Shown here piece after piece: positions 1 through 10,586 of a DNA stretch of 64,000 nucleotides; positions within the stretch are counted from its first letter, which is position 1, and each line of letters opens with the position of its first letter. This DNA comes from Onthophagus taurus (taxonomy: Eukaryota; Arthropoda; Insecta; Coleoptera; Scarabaeidae). Below the pieces are notes generated by a model, which was given only the letters and a program-made list of their open reading frames with translations, did no database searches and had not been told where the DNA came from. The position numbers and the translations under genes are program-made. The stretch lies in assembly GCF_036711975.1 (NCBI RefSeq), contig NC_091972.1:6329001-6393000 (forward strand). The letters run 5' to 3'.

Positions 1-245
1 GGGCGGCCCGACTGTCTATGAAAATGTTTATGTTATTTTTCTGTCCTTTTTCTAAGTTCAAAACTGGAATATACAGTAAAACCGTGATACAGAGGACTAA
101 TACGGAGAAAGGAGTGTCCATTATATCATTTCATTGCCATTAATGTCTCTGTGGCCTGGAACCCACCATAAAGTGCCAACATCATTGCCCCTAGTGAGTT
201 CTCTCAGATTATACTAATGCCCATACCTACTCTGGATCCAACTGT
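1..245 (-). mobile_element. LINE (Jockey/LOA-like) RNase H remnant
   Basis: The reverse strand reads as an RNase H stretch resembling the WVPGHxxIxGNE box of non-LTR retrotransposons, here LWWVPGHRDINGNE. Blocks such as GGGCGGCCCGAC and ATCATTGCCCCTAG recur near 37145-37240 in a longer copy of the same family. The remnant runs off the window start. The reverse transcriptase part of the same element lies at 1073-1700 in matching order, so the minisatellite between them seems to sit inside one LINE copy. It is degraded and not functional. Confidence 0.6.
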
Positions 246-1072
246 GTTTGAAGCATCGGTTTTCTTTTGAACCCAAATTATAGCGTGAAGAAACTCCAAT
301 TATAGCGTGAAGGAATGTTAGGATGGGTCAGTTTTGTTTTGAAACCTTAATTATAGCGTGAAGGAATGTCGGTTTTCTTTTGAACCCCAATTATAGCGTG
401 AAGAAACTCCAATTATAGCGTGAAGGAATGTCGGTTTTCTTTTGAACCCAATTATAGCGTGAAGAAAGTCCAATTATAGCGTGAAGGAATGTTAGGATAG
501 GTTAGTTTTGTTTTGAAACCCTAATTATAGCGTGAAGTAATGTCGGTTTTCTTTTGAACCCAATTATAGCATGAAGAAAGTCCAATTATAGCGTGAAGGA
601 ATGTTAGGATAGGTTAGTTTTGTTTTGAACCCCTAATTATAGCATGAAGGAATGTCGGTCTTCTTTTGAACCCAAATTATAGCGTGAAAAAACTACAATT
701 ATAGCGTGAAGGAATGTTAGGATAGGTCAGTTTTGTTTTGAACCCCTAATTATAGCATGAAGGAATGTCGGTCTTCTTTTGAACCCAAATTATAGCGTGA
801 AGAAACTCCAATTATAGTGTGAAGGAATGTTAGGATAGGTCAGTTTTGTTTTGAACCCTTAATTATAGCATGAAGGAATGTCGGTCTTCTTTTGAACCCC
901 AATTATAGCGTGAAGAAACGCCAATTATAGCGTGAAGAAATGTTAGGATAGGTCAGTTTTGTTTTGAACCCCTTATTATAGCATGAAGGAATGTCGGTTT
1001 TCTTTTGAACCCCAATTATAGCGTGAAGAAATGTTAGGATAGGTCAGTTTTGTTTTGAAATCTTAATTGAAA
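246..1072. repeat. Minisatellite, core AATTATAGCGTGAAG, higher-order period about 113 bp
   Basis: The 15-bp core AATTATAGCGTGAAG recurs through the block, separated by two alternating linkers (GAATGTTAGGATAGGT and TCGGTTTTCTTTTGAAC). The GTTAGGAT linker starts at 317, 491, 603, 716, 829, 942 and 1032. Four successive spacings of 112-113 bp show a higher-order unit of three cores. The ends have different spacing, 174 and 90 bp. The same core and the GGTTAGTTTTGTTT linker reappear at 63890-64000. Copies differ by a few bases, so the array is fairly homogeneous. Confidence 0.9.
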
Positions 1073-1700
1073 CCCCAGTGAACCTTCGTGGTTTAAGACC
1101 TCACTTGCTCCCAAGGAGCATGCGACAGATCTGGTTAGCCATAATGGCTTTTTTCCTCACCTTGACTATGTGGGAGTTCCAGTTTAATTTACTGTCTAGT
1201 ATTACCCATACGTATTTGACGTCTGTTTTGAGGTTAATAGTTGTTGTTAATTGTAGCTTTCTTCTCCGAGTGAAAGGGACTATTTCGACTTTGTTTGGAT
1301 TCGAACTGTAATCTATACCATTTGATCGTCGACGGATGTATGTCTTTTGCGTATAGAGCTTTCTTGATGGATTCGTAGAAGGTGTTATCTAAAGCACCCT
1401 TTATGTTTATAAAAGCACATAAGGCTATCTCTTTGGCTGCAATTGTCTCCTCTAAAATGCTTGTCAATGCATGAAGAGCAGTAATTATTGATTTTGCTTT
1501 CTGATAAGCATGTTGACTTGGATGGAGTGGATTAGTGACAAGCTCTCCATTCCTAAGGTATTGGTCAATTACCTTTTCCATCCATTTGAGGAGAAATGAA
1601 GTTAGGCTAATTAGTCTGTATGCCTTGGTATCGGCGTTTAAACGCCTACGACCTTTAGGTGTAAAAACCACCTTTAGGTGTAAAGACCACCTTTAGGTTC
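1073..1700 (-). mobile_element. LINE (Jockey/LOA-like) reverse transcriptase remnant
   Basis: The reverse strand from about 1671 encodes RT finger and palm blocks: a PKGRRR / YRLISLTSFLLKWMEKVID stretch, an NxxHPSQHAYQK block, then ALDNTFYESI. Downstream of a stop, the palm end resembling KYVWVILDSKLNWNSH can be read. This order is typical of insect Jockey/LOA-type LINEs. The catalytic FADD-type block is not visible and frames are broken, so the copy is dead. RNase H sequence continues beyond the minisatellite at 1-245. Confidence 0.75.
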
Positions 1701-2046
1701 CTACATAGTGTAGGTATACTATAGCTGAAACTATAGCTTGTTGTATATAAAGATATTATTACTGGGAGCAGGTCTTCTATGCCTTTTTGCAGAAAAATAG
1801 GTAGAATTTGATCCCCTCCAGGTGATTTTAAGTAGTTCTACTTTTAGTTCAATAAAAGTATACAACAACCTAGCAAAGAAGAATAAGTAAAACTACAACT
1901 AATACAAATTATTGAGGTTTTACTGCACTTGAATGTAAATAGGTGTATCACTAAATGCAAAATTACCACATTATGAAAACAGCAACTATAAATTAATAGT
2001 TTATTAAAAAAATAAACATTTTATTCCATATCAACATAAATTACAT
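1701..2046. other. Spacer downstream of Spc105R
   Basis: AT-rich sequence with no supported gene. On the minus strand an AATAAA-type poly(A) signal for Spc105R lies within about 30 bp of its stop codon, near 2024-2030 (TTTTATT on the plus strand). Confidence 0.5.
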
Positions 2047-4573
2047 CTATTTTAAACTTGTAAATAATGAATAAACGTTTTCAATAAAATCTTGAATGAA
2101 CAATATTCCAGAAGTACTCATTTTTATAAAGTGCTCAATTTTCCTTTCATTTATATTTAGATCGCCTTCAATATCAGGAAAAAGCGGTGAAAAGGTGACG
2201 TTTTTATCCGGCTGAAAATCATTTTCACACATACAGATAACAAATCTCCATGCGATTTTTCGACTTGGAAAGAAAACATGAAATATAACACGATAATTTT
2301 CGTCCATAATCAATTTATATTTTCTGGATAATCGTTCAAATTCTTGTAAAAACTCACGTTGTTTTAACATTTTCTCTCTCACAAAATCTAATAATGATCT
2401 TAAATCGAATTTGGAACCCAACGCGGCTTTTATACGATTCAAAGCCAATTTATTAATGAATACTTTATGAACATAAGCGGCGTCCATTTCAACATCATTT
2501 TTTAAGTTATCAATAATAAATAAATCTACCACTTCATCTGAATTCTCTTTTAACGTTACATCAAGAATTATAGAGCCATATAAAGTGGAAAATTTATAAA
2601 GTTGATTATTTTCTGTTGATAACAATTTCCAAAAACGTTTATTATCTTTCTCGATTGATTTTATAATTGTTCCAATTGATTCTATTTTGAGTCCTGAATC
2701 ATCAACCGAAATAATTGACTCAACCGATTGATTCGCTGTAATCTTACAATTTTCATTGTATTTCTTCAAATAATTTCGAGTCAAATCAAGATACTTTTTC
2801 AATTTATCACAAAACGAAGTTAAGTCCGGTTTTTTTGATTTTTTTGTAATTTTTTCCACATCTTTTCGAAAATTTTTAACATCAAATAAAATTTCTAATT
2901 TTTTCTTTTCAACGATTTTTCGTTCTAGTTTTCCGCTTAAATCAACATCCATGTTCAATGTTGAAACGGAATTTTCCAATGTTAAATCAATCAAGGAAGG
3001 TTCTTGTGTATGTTCGACACTTTTTAATTCACTTAAAGAAACTTCAAATTCACTTGGATTTAGACCTTCACCTAAAGGCATCGATTTTAACTTTGAAAAT
3101 GATGGAAATAAATCTCCAGCTGCTATTCGAGAAAATTCTGATTTTGATTCGAATTGATTATCTTCTACAATTAAAGGATTTTTTAAGGAACACTCAAAAT
3201 TTATTCCATCAATATCCTGAGTTAAACTCATATCATTTGTACTGTTTTGATTATAACTTTTTTGCTCATTAACTTTCAATCCAGAAGTAACTAAACAAGA
3301 TTCTGATTGATTTTCTTCTCCAATTGAACAATTTTTTAATGAAATCTCTAAACTCAAAGCATTGTCGATACTATGACTACCCACAGCTTGAGTAAAACTC
3401 ATGTTATTTGAAGTTTGATTTAAACTTTTTTCATTATCAACTTTATTTCCCATAGCAACTACAGAAAATTGTGATGTTGATGGATTTTTTAATGTATTCT
3501 CCAAATCAACTATATCTTCATTACAGTAATCACCCACAGCTTGAGTAAAACTCATATTAATTTCAGTTTGATTTAAACTTTTCTCTTTATTAACTTTATT
3601 TCCCACCTCAACCACAGAATATTCTGATGTTGAAGGATTTTTTTCTTGAATTAAAGGATTTTTTAACATATTCTCCAAATTAACTAAATCTTCATTATGA
3701 TAACCACCCACAGCTTGAGTAAAACTCATATTAATTTCAGGTTGATTTAAACCTCTCTCTTTATCAACTTTATTTCCCATAACAATTGCAGAAAATACTG
3801 ATGTTGAAGGATTTTTTAATGTATTCTTCAATTTAATTGCATCATCATTATGGTAATCACCCACAGCTTGAGTAAAACTCATATTAGTTGCAGTTCGATT
3901 TACATTTTTGTTCACAGAAACATTTAAATTATTTGGTAAAGTTAAATCTGTTGTTATTTCATCATTACAAATAATCGTTTTATTTTCATGAACTGCTTTA
4001 ACCTCTAAAATATTATAGCCCACCGGTAAAGTAAGATCTAAAGTTTCGTCACAGCTACTTTCCTTTGACATTGTACAACTTTTTTGACTTTGAATTAAAC
4101 AACCAACAATGGGTTTAGTAAATTCTAAATTTTCTTCATAATTAATAATACTTTTTTCAACTCTCTCTTGTACATAAGAAACCGGTATGGTAAAATCCAT
4201 ATTTTCATCATAAACAACATTTATTTTACTAGAAGTTGTTATTGAATGTAAAGTATTTACAGTTGGTGGGGAAACTTGAGATGAACCATCAGCAGTTTCT
4301 TCATAAGTTGAATCCCAAATGGTGTTTTTTTCTTCGTCCGTAGCAAATTGTCTATTGTAAATAAAAAATTTTAAATAAAGTAATTTCCTTTTTAAATATG
4401 ATATACTTGACTTGGTTGTTTGATGCAAAACTAACTCTTCGAGTTTTTGGTGTGATGGTAACATTTTCTTTATCATTATCGATAATGTGTTCTTCAACAT
4501 CTCCAAGTGGATTCCGAACTTTTCGAGGTTTTAAAATCGAAGAACGACGACAAGTTTCTTTATATTCGTCCAT
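2047..4573 (-). CDS. Spc105R: Kinetochore scaffold Spc105R/KNL1, two exons
   Basis: Exons 4573..4407 and 4351..2047, with a 55-bp intron (donor GTATAT, acceptor ACAATAG); about 823 aa. KNL1/Spc105 is the outer-kinetochore scaffold that recruits PP1 and, once Mps1 phosphorylates its MELT motifs, Bub3-Bub1. The N-terminus carries both PP1-docking motifs, SILK in RSSILKPRK and RVSF in RRVSFAS. MELT-like motifs follow: MDFTIP, LEFTKP, LDLTLP, TDLTLP, then four tandem blocks built on NMSFTQAVG and a degenerate MSLTQDI. The C-terminal third is charged and coiled-coil-like (near ERKIVEKKKLE), and the end is a plausible RWD region. The protein is short for the family. Start chosen at MDEYKETCRR because the ORF behind it carries the PP1 motifs. 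It lies head-to-head with Mtr3. Identity rests on motifs because the family diverges fast. Confidence 0.86.
3200..3900 (-). repeat. In-frame tandem repeat encoding MELT-like blocks of Spc105R
   Basis: The plus-strand text CCACAGCTTGAGTAAAACTC recurs at about 3380, 3534, 3708 and 3862. The spacings of 154, 174 and 154 bp correspond to repeat units of about 51 or 58 codons. Each unit encodes NMSFTQAVG, then an acidic stretch, LENTLKNPSTS, MGNKV and K-LNQ. The coding DNA itself is conserved between units, which suggests recent duplication. Confidence 0.9.
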
Positions 4574-5083
4574 TGTATTTTCTTATGCACCTCAAAATCT
4601 ACTCAAACTAAAGAAAATAAGTGTTAATAAAGTTATGTTAAACTTTAAATGTCAGTATAAGATTAAACCTAACCAAAAAGCTTTTTAAGCGGCAACTTTA
4701 GCAGATATTTACTTACACTTAATGAAACATAAATAATGCGTTATTACATCAATAGATAATTACGATTAAGATTTATTTTTTAATAGCCTCTTAAACCGTT
4801 ACAAATAAAAATTTAAATACTCAAACAATTTCGGATTGGTTCTCTTTAAACATGGTCTGATAAAATAGATCACTGTAATTGTTAGTAAACATTTATTACA
4901 TATATTAACTACATTATTAATACAAATACGAATTTTTTACATGTTCAAATCAATCTCTTCATTTTAATTCTTTATTATTTAAAAATATTACGAGAAATTT
5001 TATTTTTTTAATAAATTTTTCTGTTGGTAACATTACGTTCGGTCAAAACATAACCTAGAAATTCAAAAAAATTTGATGAGAAC
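4574..5083. promoter_or_regulatory. Shared divergent promoter region of Spc105R and Mtr3
   Basis: 510 bp separates the two start codons of a head-to-head pair. The sequence is AT-rich with no ORF that makes sense. Both transcription starts should lie here, but no TATA box or initiator could be assigned with confidence. Confidence 0.5.
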
Positions 5084-6003
5084 ATGCCCGTCGATCACAA
5101 ACGAATAAATGGTCCCGAAAATACCGTGCCTTATAGGCTCTACACAAAATTGAACGTAAAATCATTTAAGGAATTATTTAGTGAAACCGTCAACGAGAAT
5201 GGAAGCAGACTGGATCTCCGAAAACCCAACCATCATCGAAAAATTTGTGAGTTGACACATCCCCGTTTTTATTTTAAAAACTAATTAATAGATTGGTTTT
5301 AGTTTTAAAAACCGGTGTGGTAAGCCAAGCGAAAGGTTCAGCTTATTTAGAACTTGGAAATACGAAAGTTATTGTCTCGGTGTTTGATCCTCGTGAAATC
5401 CCTAATAAAAACGAGTACAGTTTGAACGGGGAATTATACTGCGAATTTAAATACGCCCCCTTCAGTTGCCCTAAACGTAAATTACACCAACAGGATGGCG
5501 AAGAAAAACAAAATAGCATAGTAATGAAACAGGCTTTAGAACCAGTTGTTTGTCGTCATGAATTTCCAAATTTCCAAGTGGATGTTTATGCTTTGGTTTT
5601 AGAAAACGATGGGTCCGCTATCGGCGCGGCTATTACATGCGCGGGTTTAGCACTGGCTCATGCGGGAATTCCCATGTACGATTTAGTAACTGCTGCAACC
5701 ATTGGACTACAGGGGAAAATCAAACTTTTAGATCCTACATTGAAGGAGGAGGAGCTATGTGGAATCGCAGTGAAGAAAAATGAGAATGACACCAATGAGT
5801 ATAAAGAGCATGGAATCATTGTTTTATCACTTTTATCAACACATCAGCAAGTTACAGAATTTTATCAAACGGGAAACATGGGAGTTGATGTTATCGAATC
5901 TTTAACTGAACTATTAATTAATGCCAACAAATCGATTGTGCCTTTGGTTGAGAAATGTTTGGCTAAACATGTTATGAAAGGTCTTAAGAATAATTCTGAA
6001 TAA
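5084..6003 (+). CDS. Mtr3: Exosome complex component MTR3 (EXOSC6-like), two exons
   Basis: Exons 5084..5246 and 5303..6003, with a 56-bp intron (donor GTGAGT, phase 1); about 287 aa. It is an RNase PH-fold subunit of the hexameric exosome ring, which threads RNA to Rrp6/Dis3 for 3'-5' decay and processing. The join reads RKIF-LKTGVVSQAKGSAYLE, followed by GNTKVIVSVFDPRE, GELYCEFKYAPFSC, LENDGSAIGAAITCAGLALA and a GNMGVDVIESL tail, all typical of MTR3/RRP41-type RNase PH domains. Metazoan ring subunits are catalytically inactive. The length is near the human protein (272 aa). Start is the first ATG, giving PENTVPYRLY, consistent with the family's N-terminus. It shares the upstream region with Spc105R on the other strand. 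Confidence 0.9.
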
Positions 6004-6084
6004 AATTTCTATACTTAATTTTTAATTTTAAAGAAATCTAACCAAATTTATTTAAAACTAAACCTCAAGGAATAATTTAAATTT

Positions 6085-6283
6085 TTTCAGCAGGTATTCA
6101 ATATTGTCAGTTAGACCCAACTCAAGTCTTAAGATATTCTGGATTTGACAGTTGCGATGTTGATAAACAACTTAGCATGTCTCATTCCAGGAGAACTAGA
6201 CCATAGTAGGCTCTCTTCAGCCCACAGTCCAATTATATGTTTTGCCATCGCAAATGATATACCAACTGCACATAAGCTCCACA
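6085..6283 (-). mobile_element. LINE 3' fragment, second copy of the Jockey/LOA-like family
   Basis: The reverse strand reads MAKHIIGLWAEESLLWSSS, the region just after RNase H. It closely matches the copy at about 12170-12260, which reads MAKHIIRLWSSSLG. It is separated from the RT end of the same LINE type (7183-7745) by the 181-bp satellite. Degraded fragment. Confidence 0.6.
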
Positions 6284-7182
6284 TAAACATCGATTTTAAA
6301 AACATCATATCTCGCTTATTTTTGGGAATAAAGAAAAGATTTATATCTTAAATTAAAGGTTGAAATGTCTTCTTTAAAATGATGTATAGTAATCAATATG
6401 TTAATACTAAAATTTTTTGAGAAAAAATTTTTTTAAGTTAAAATTTCAAAAAAGATTAAATTCAGAAACATCGATTAAAAAAAATCATATCTCGCTTATT
6501 TTTGGGAATGAAGAAATGATTTATATCTTAAATTAAAGGTTGAAATGTCTTCTTTAAAATGATGTATAATAATCAATATGTTAATACTAAAATTTTGGGA
6601 GAAAAACATTTTTGAAGCTAAAATTGCAAAAAAAAGGAATAAATTCATAAACATCGATTTTAAAAAAATCATATCGCTTATTTTTGGGAATAAAGAAATG
6701 ATTTATATCTTAAATTAAAGGTTGAAATGTCTTCTTTAAAATGATGTATAATAATCAATATGTTAACACTAAAAGTTTTGGAGAAAAAGATGTTTTAAGT
6801 TAAAATTTCAAAAAAAGATTAAATTCAGAAACATCGATTTAAAAAAAATCATTTCTCGCTTATTTTTGGGAATGAAGAAATGATTTATATCTTAAATTAA
6901 AGGTTGAAATGTCTTCTTTAAAATGATGTATAATAATCAATATGTTAATACTAAAATTTTTGAAGAAAAAAATGTTTTAACTGAAAATTTCAAAAAAAGA
7001 TTAAATTCAGAAACATCGATTTAAAAAAAATCATATCTCGCTTATTTTTGGGAATGAGGAAATGATTTATATCTTAAATTAAAGGTTGAAATGTCTTCTT
7101 TAAAGTAACGTATAATAATTAATATGTTAATTCTAAAATTTTTGGAGAAAAAGCTTTTTAAGTTAAAATTGCAAAAAAAGAT
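6284..7182. repeat. Satellite array, five copies of an about 181-bp unit
   Basis: The marker AAACATCGATT starts at about 6284, 6466, 6650, 6829 and 7010 (spacings 182, 184, 179 and 181 bp). Each unit contains TCGCTTATTTTTGGGAAT, TTATATCTTAAATTAAAGG and ATGTCTTCTTTAAAATGATG with few differences. The monomer length is close to a nucleosome repeat, as in many insect satellites. The array is flanked on both sides by pieces of one LINE family. Confidence 0.93.
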
Positions 7183-7745
7183 GACGGAAGATGACTCTTT
7201 CCGGTGTTTTTGATACAAATATCTGCTTGAACCAGTGAATTTTCGTTTTCGATCCAGGACTACCGTTCAGGCAGTACAATCTGGTGTCGAACATTAACTG
7301 ATAGTGATCCCGCCAAATCTGACGGCATTGATAGCACAATATCAGTGCTTATAGTGTCTTTCGCAGCCCATTGGTAAGACATGTCGGAACAGTTTTGAGT
7401 ATATTGCTTAAATATGTAAATGGTAGTTCTAGCCACTTTCTCTATATGCACATGTAAAGGAGGTAGGCCAAGCAGAACGTCCATTGCTAGAGTTGACATT
7501 GTGAGATTACCAATCCCGCTACTCGTTGAATTCGTGAAAATTTACCGATAATTGAAGTCTGTCGGACTTTCCTATACCAGGCTGCCGCCCTGTGTGTGAT
7601 CATAGGACTAACCACAGTCACATAGAGATAGTATAGCCTTTTAGGGGTAAGACCCCAATTTTTTTCACAAAGACTACGACAAGTCCACAATGATAGTCTA
7701 GCTATGTGTAAAATTCCCTAATGTCCATTCCATGAGAATGTTTTA
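7183..7745 (-). mobile_element. LINE RT C-terminal fragment
   Basis: The reverse strand encodes KNWGLTPKRLYYLYVTVVSP and then, in a second frame, LAMDVLLGLPPLHVHIEKVA. These are the thumb/connection region of Jockey/LOA-like LINE polymerases, whose consensus resembles WGLKPK...YTAVVRP and LLGLPPLHL. Several frame breaks. It is collinear with the 3' piece at 6085-6283. Confidence 0.8.
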
Positions 7746-7765
7746 TCTAGGAACACTCGTAAATA

Positions 7766-8399
7766 TACAGGTTGTCCGGAAATGACGTGTACAAAGCAAG
7801 ACCACCAGGACCTTGACCAAAAATATGATGATTTAATTCAACTTATCTACATTATATACAAAGTTTATTACAAAATAGTTTATGTCACTTAAACTTGACA
7901 GCGGTATTCGTATTTTTCGTTTTATCTTTGATACATCATGAACTTTTAGAAATAAATTTTTTTCTCTTTATGCTGGAATTCCCTGGATTCTCTACCAACC
8001 AAGTTGTGTAGAGCCAATACTGCCGACTTTCCAGCTTGATACAGAAATGACATCAAGTTGATGAGTAGAAAGGCATTAGGAGTAGGGAACGACCCGCTTT
8101 AGGTATATAAAACACTTGTTCTGAAAATTTTCACCAAAATAGGCAACAATAGTGACCTTCCTTTCTCTAACAAAGCTAAGCTAAGCTTAGTAGATGGATG
8201 TGTGTGACGACTTTTTTTGGTGTTAGAAAATGTACCAACTTTAATAAGTAATAATAAAGTTTGTAACTTAAAGGAAGATATTTTTAATTTAATTGCAAAA
8301 TTATATACAAAGACAAAGAAAAATAGCTAAGCATTATTTAACAATAAATTTATTACATTTACACTTCTATTATTTAGTCTAAGTCACAAGAGCTTATGT
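7766..8399. other. Gene-free stretch with a transposon-like terminus
   Basis: Begins with TACAGGTTGTCCGGAAATG. A near-identical terminus, TACAGGTGTCCGGAAATTG, opens the fold-back element at 17587. The TACAGG start also occurs at 59924 and 61271. No matching right end was found here. The rest is AT-rich. An AATAAA for COX5B on the minus strand lies near 8349-8354 (TTTATT on the plus strand). Confidence 0.4.
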
Positions 8400-8959
8400 T
8401 TATAAAGGGGCCTTGTGGACAAGCGAAAACCAATGTCCGCATTCACAACGTCTCGGTTGACCCTTGTGTAACCACATCCAATTAACGCTAGTTGCATCCT
8501 CCTCACAGATACATCCGACTAGACGAGCTTCGAACGCCGAAGGGATTTCGTTGGGAGTGGCCTTCGTTCCAACTCCTCTCTTTAAGACTTTTAAATCGAA
8601 CGGATTTTCAGTACCCGCCACTTTAGCTAAAAGTTCTCTTTTTTCTAAGCCTGTAGCGTGTTCTACAGGGTCGCCCATAGTAGCTAAACACAAAATAAGG
8701 CAAATTAATTTTAACTGAAAGTTAAACGAATATTATTTAACATTTCAAGTGCGATCGGATTTATTTGGGAAGATAAAAGGTGAGACAAAATGGCAAAGAT
8801 ACCAAAGTTACGTAACACGTAATTTTTTACGATAACAAATGAATTTCGAACGAAACAATCGGTTAACGGTTAATTACTTTTTGATGCAAGACGACTAGAT
8901 GAGTAGATAACATTTCTTCTAGCCGTGGATACCACGATTCTTCCACACAACGAGGCCAT
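8400..8959 (-). CDS. COX5B: Cytochrome c oxidase subunit 5B, two exons
   Basis: Exons 8959..8878 and 8683..8400, with a 194-bp intron (phase 1); about 121 aa. It is a nuclear-encoded zinc-binding subunit of respiratory complex IV on the mitochondrial matrix side. Exon 1 encodes a mitochondrial presequence (MASLCGRIVVSTARRN, rich in Ser and Arg, no acids). Exon 2 holds the conserved body: DPVEHATGLEKRELLA, NPFDLKVLKRG, then CICEED and CECGHW, which supply the four zinc-ligand cysteines, with VNWMWLHKGQPRRC between them. Length and motifs fit insect COX5B. An in-frame MCLATMGDP start inside the intron was rejected because it would lack a presequence. It is head-to-head with the eS7 gene. Confidence 0.95.
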
Positions 8960-9757
8960 TTTTACTTGCCGTTTCTCAAATGTTTCGGTCGTCTACTGGG
9001 GTGATGGGATTGAGAAGGCGTGAAAACCTATCTTTATTAAATATCCCTAGATACATTTGAAACATTTTAGATTACATTTAAAAATTCATTTATGATTAAA
9101 ATGATTAAATTTAAATTATTTATACATATATTATATTGAGCTAAATTGAGAATTAATTTATTGCGGAAGTAAATATCCATAGATAAATAAAAAATTGAAT
9201 ACATAATTTTTAATTTTAAATTGATTAAATTATTATTAGATTATTATTATCGATTAATTATTGTGATTTGATTCAAAATTTTATTATTAATTAATATTTT
9301 TTTAATTAGCAAGTATTATTTAGGGAAATTTCATTTCAGACAGATTTTTACTACCCAACTAGCGCCATCTATCTCCCTCTTTCTATTTGTGCGGAATCGT
9401 CAAGGTACACGTTTATTTGTGTTTTTATAAGTTTTAAAACGAATTTTCTCGCGTTATTCACTAAATATAATTAAAATATAATTTTTTAATCGTGTGTTAA
9501 CTCATCGGGTACCCGTGTAAGTAATTTGGAGCAAAGATGACTTCGTTTCTAAAAGATATTTTTGAAATAACATTTTGTGGTTAACATTAGACACATACAT
9601 TTTTCTCAACGTTTTGGGATATTTTCTATATTAAGATGATATAAACACGTTTGTAAACGTATTTTGTTGTTATTATTGCTCCAATTTGTTTACTTGGTGT
9701 TGTAAAATTAAAAATGTACTTTGAGGTTATGTTATTAAATGCATGTTTCTTTTGTAG
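8960..9757. promoter_or_regulatory. Divergent promoter region of COX5B and eS7, with probable eS7 noncoding exon
   Basis: The eS7 ATG sits directly after a TTTGTAG acceptor, so its 5' UTR must come from an upstream exon. A pyrimidine run, CTCCCTCTTTC (about 9373-9383), resembles a ribosomal-protein TOP start. A CAAG/GTACACG donor follows at about 9402, so a short leader exon near 9375-9401 is likely, by inference. GCGCCATCT lies at 9362-9370. Most of the remainder is AT-rich with nothing recognisable. Confidence 0.5.
9362..9370 (-). promoter_or_regulatory. CTCF-like AGATGGCGC site upstream of eS7
   Basis: GCGCCATCT on the plus strand is AGATGGCGC on the minus strand, the core of insect CTCF-type sites. 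It lies about 10 bp before the putative TOP start. Binding is inferred from the word only. Confidence 0.3.
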
Positions 9758-10564
9758 ATGACGTCCAAAATAATTAAGTCCGGCGGGACGGAGCCCGATC
9801 AATTCGAAACTCAAGTTGCTCATGCTCTTCTTGAGTTGGAGATGAACTCTGATTTGAAAGCCCAACTTAGGGAATTACATATTACAAAGGCTAGAGAAAT
9901 TGAACTTAACAATAAAAAGGTAAACAACGTTTTCTTATTCATCTTAATTTTCTTAGTTGGGATATCATGATGAATTTTATTATCTTAGGACACCTAAGAC
10001 TAAATCTTTGGTTATAATCTCAATCTGAAAAAATCTTATGATACATCCTTTTTATAAAATCTTATGATTTATTCATATAAATTAAAAAAGAATCTTTTTG
10101 TAGTCAATAATTATTTACGTGCCGATGCCCAAATTGAAGCAATTCCAAAAAATTCAAACGAGGTTGGTGCGCGAGCTTGAAAAAAAATTCAGTGGAAAGC
10201 ATGTAGTTTTTGTTGGTGAACGTAAAATCCTTCCAAAACCAACGCGTAAAACGCGCACGAAGAACAAGCAGAAGCGCCCCCGTTCCCGTACTCTCACGTC
10301 AGTATATGATGCCATTTTGGAGGACTTGGTGTATCCAGCAGATATTGTAGGGAAGCGAATCCGTGTTAAACTTGACGGTTCGCAACTTATTAAGGTGCAT
10401 TTGGATAAGAACCAACAAACGACTATTGAGCATAAGGTAACTTTTTATTCAAATTTGGTTGATTTAATTAAAATTGATGTTTTTAGGTGGATACCTTTGC
10501 TGCTGTTTACAAGAAATTGACCGGAAGGGAAGTAACTTTTGAATTTCCTGAACCTTATTTGTAA
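9758..10564 (+). CDS. RpS7: Small ribosomal subunit protein eS7, three coding exons
   Basis: Coding exons 9758..9919, 10104..10436 and 10487..10564, all phase 0; about 190 aa, matching the family length. It is a structural protein of the 40S subunit. The joined product reads [37 protein letters not shown], then [75 protein letters not shown] and [20 protein letters not shown]. This is the canonical eS7 order. The start codon is the first base of the exon, behind a noncoding leader exon. Expression is probably growth-regulated through a TOP leader. It is divergent from COX5B. Confidence 0.97.
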
Positions 10565-10580
10565 ATGATAATGTTTATTT

Positions 10581-10586
10581 AATAAA
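10581..10586 (+). terminator. Poly(A) signal of eS7
   Basis: AATAAA begins 17 bp after the eS7 stop codon and is followed by a T-rich stretch. This gives a very short 3' UTR, typical of ribosomal protein genes. Confidence 0.7.

Noticed and set aside
4398-4688. Plus-strand 96-codon frame opposite Spc105R exon 1
   Set aside because: Shadow of the coding strand, no domain. The minus strand carries SILK/RVSF.
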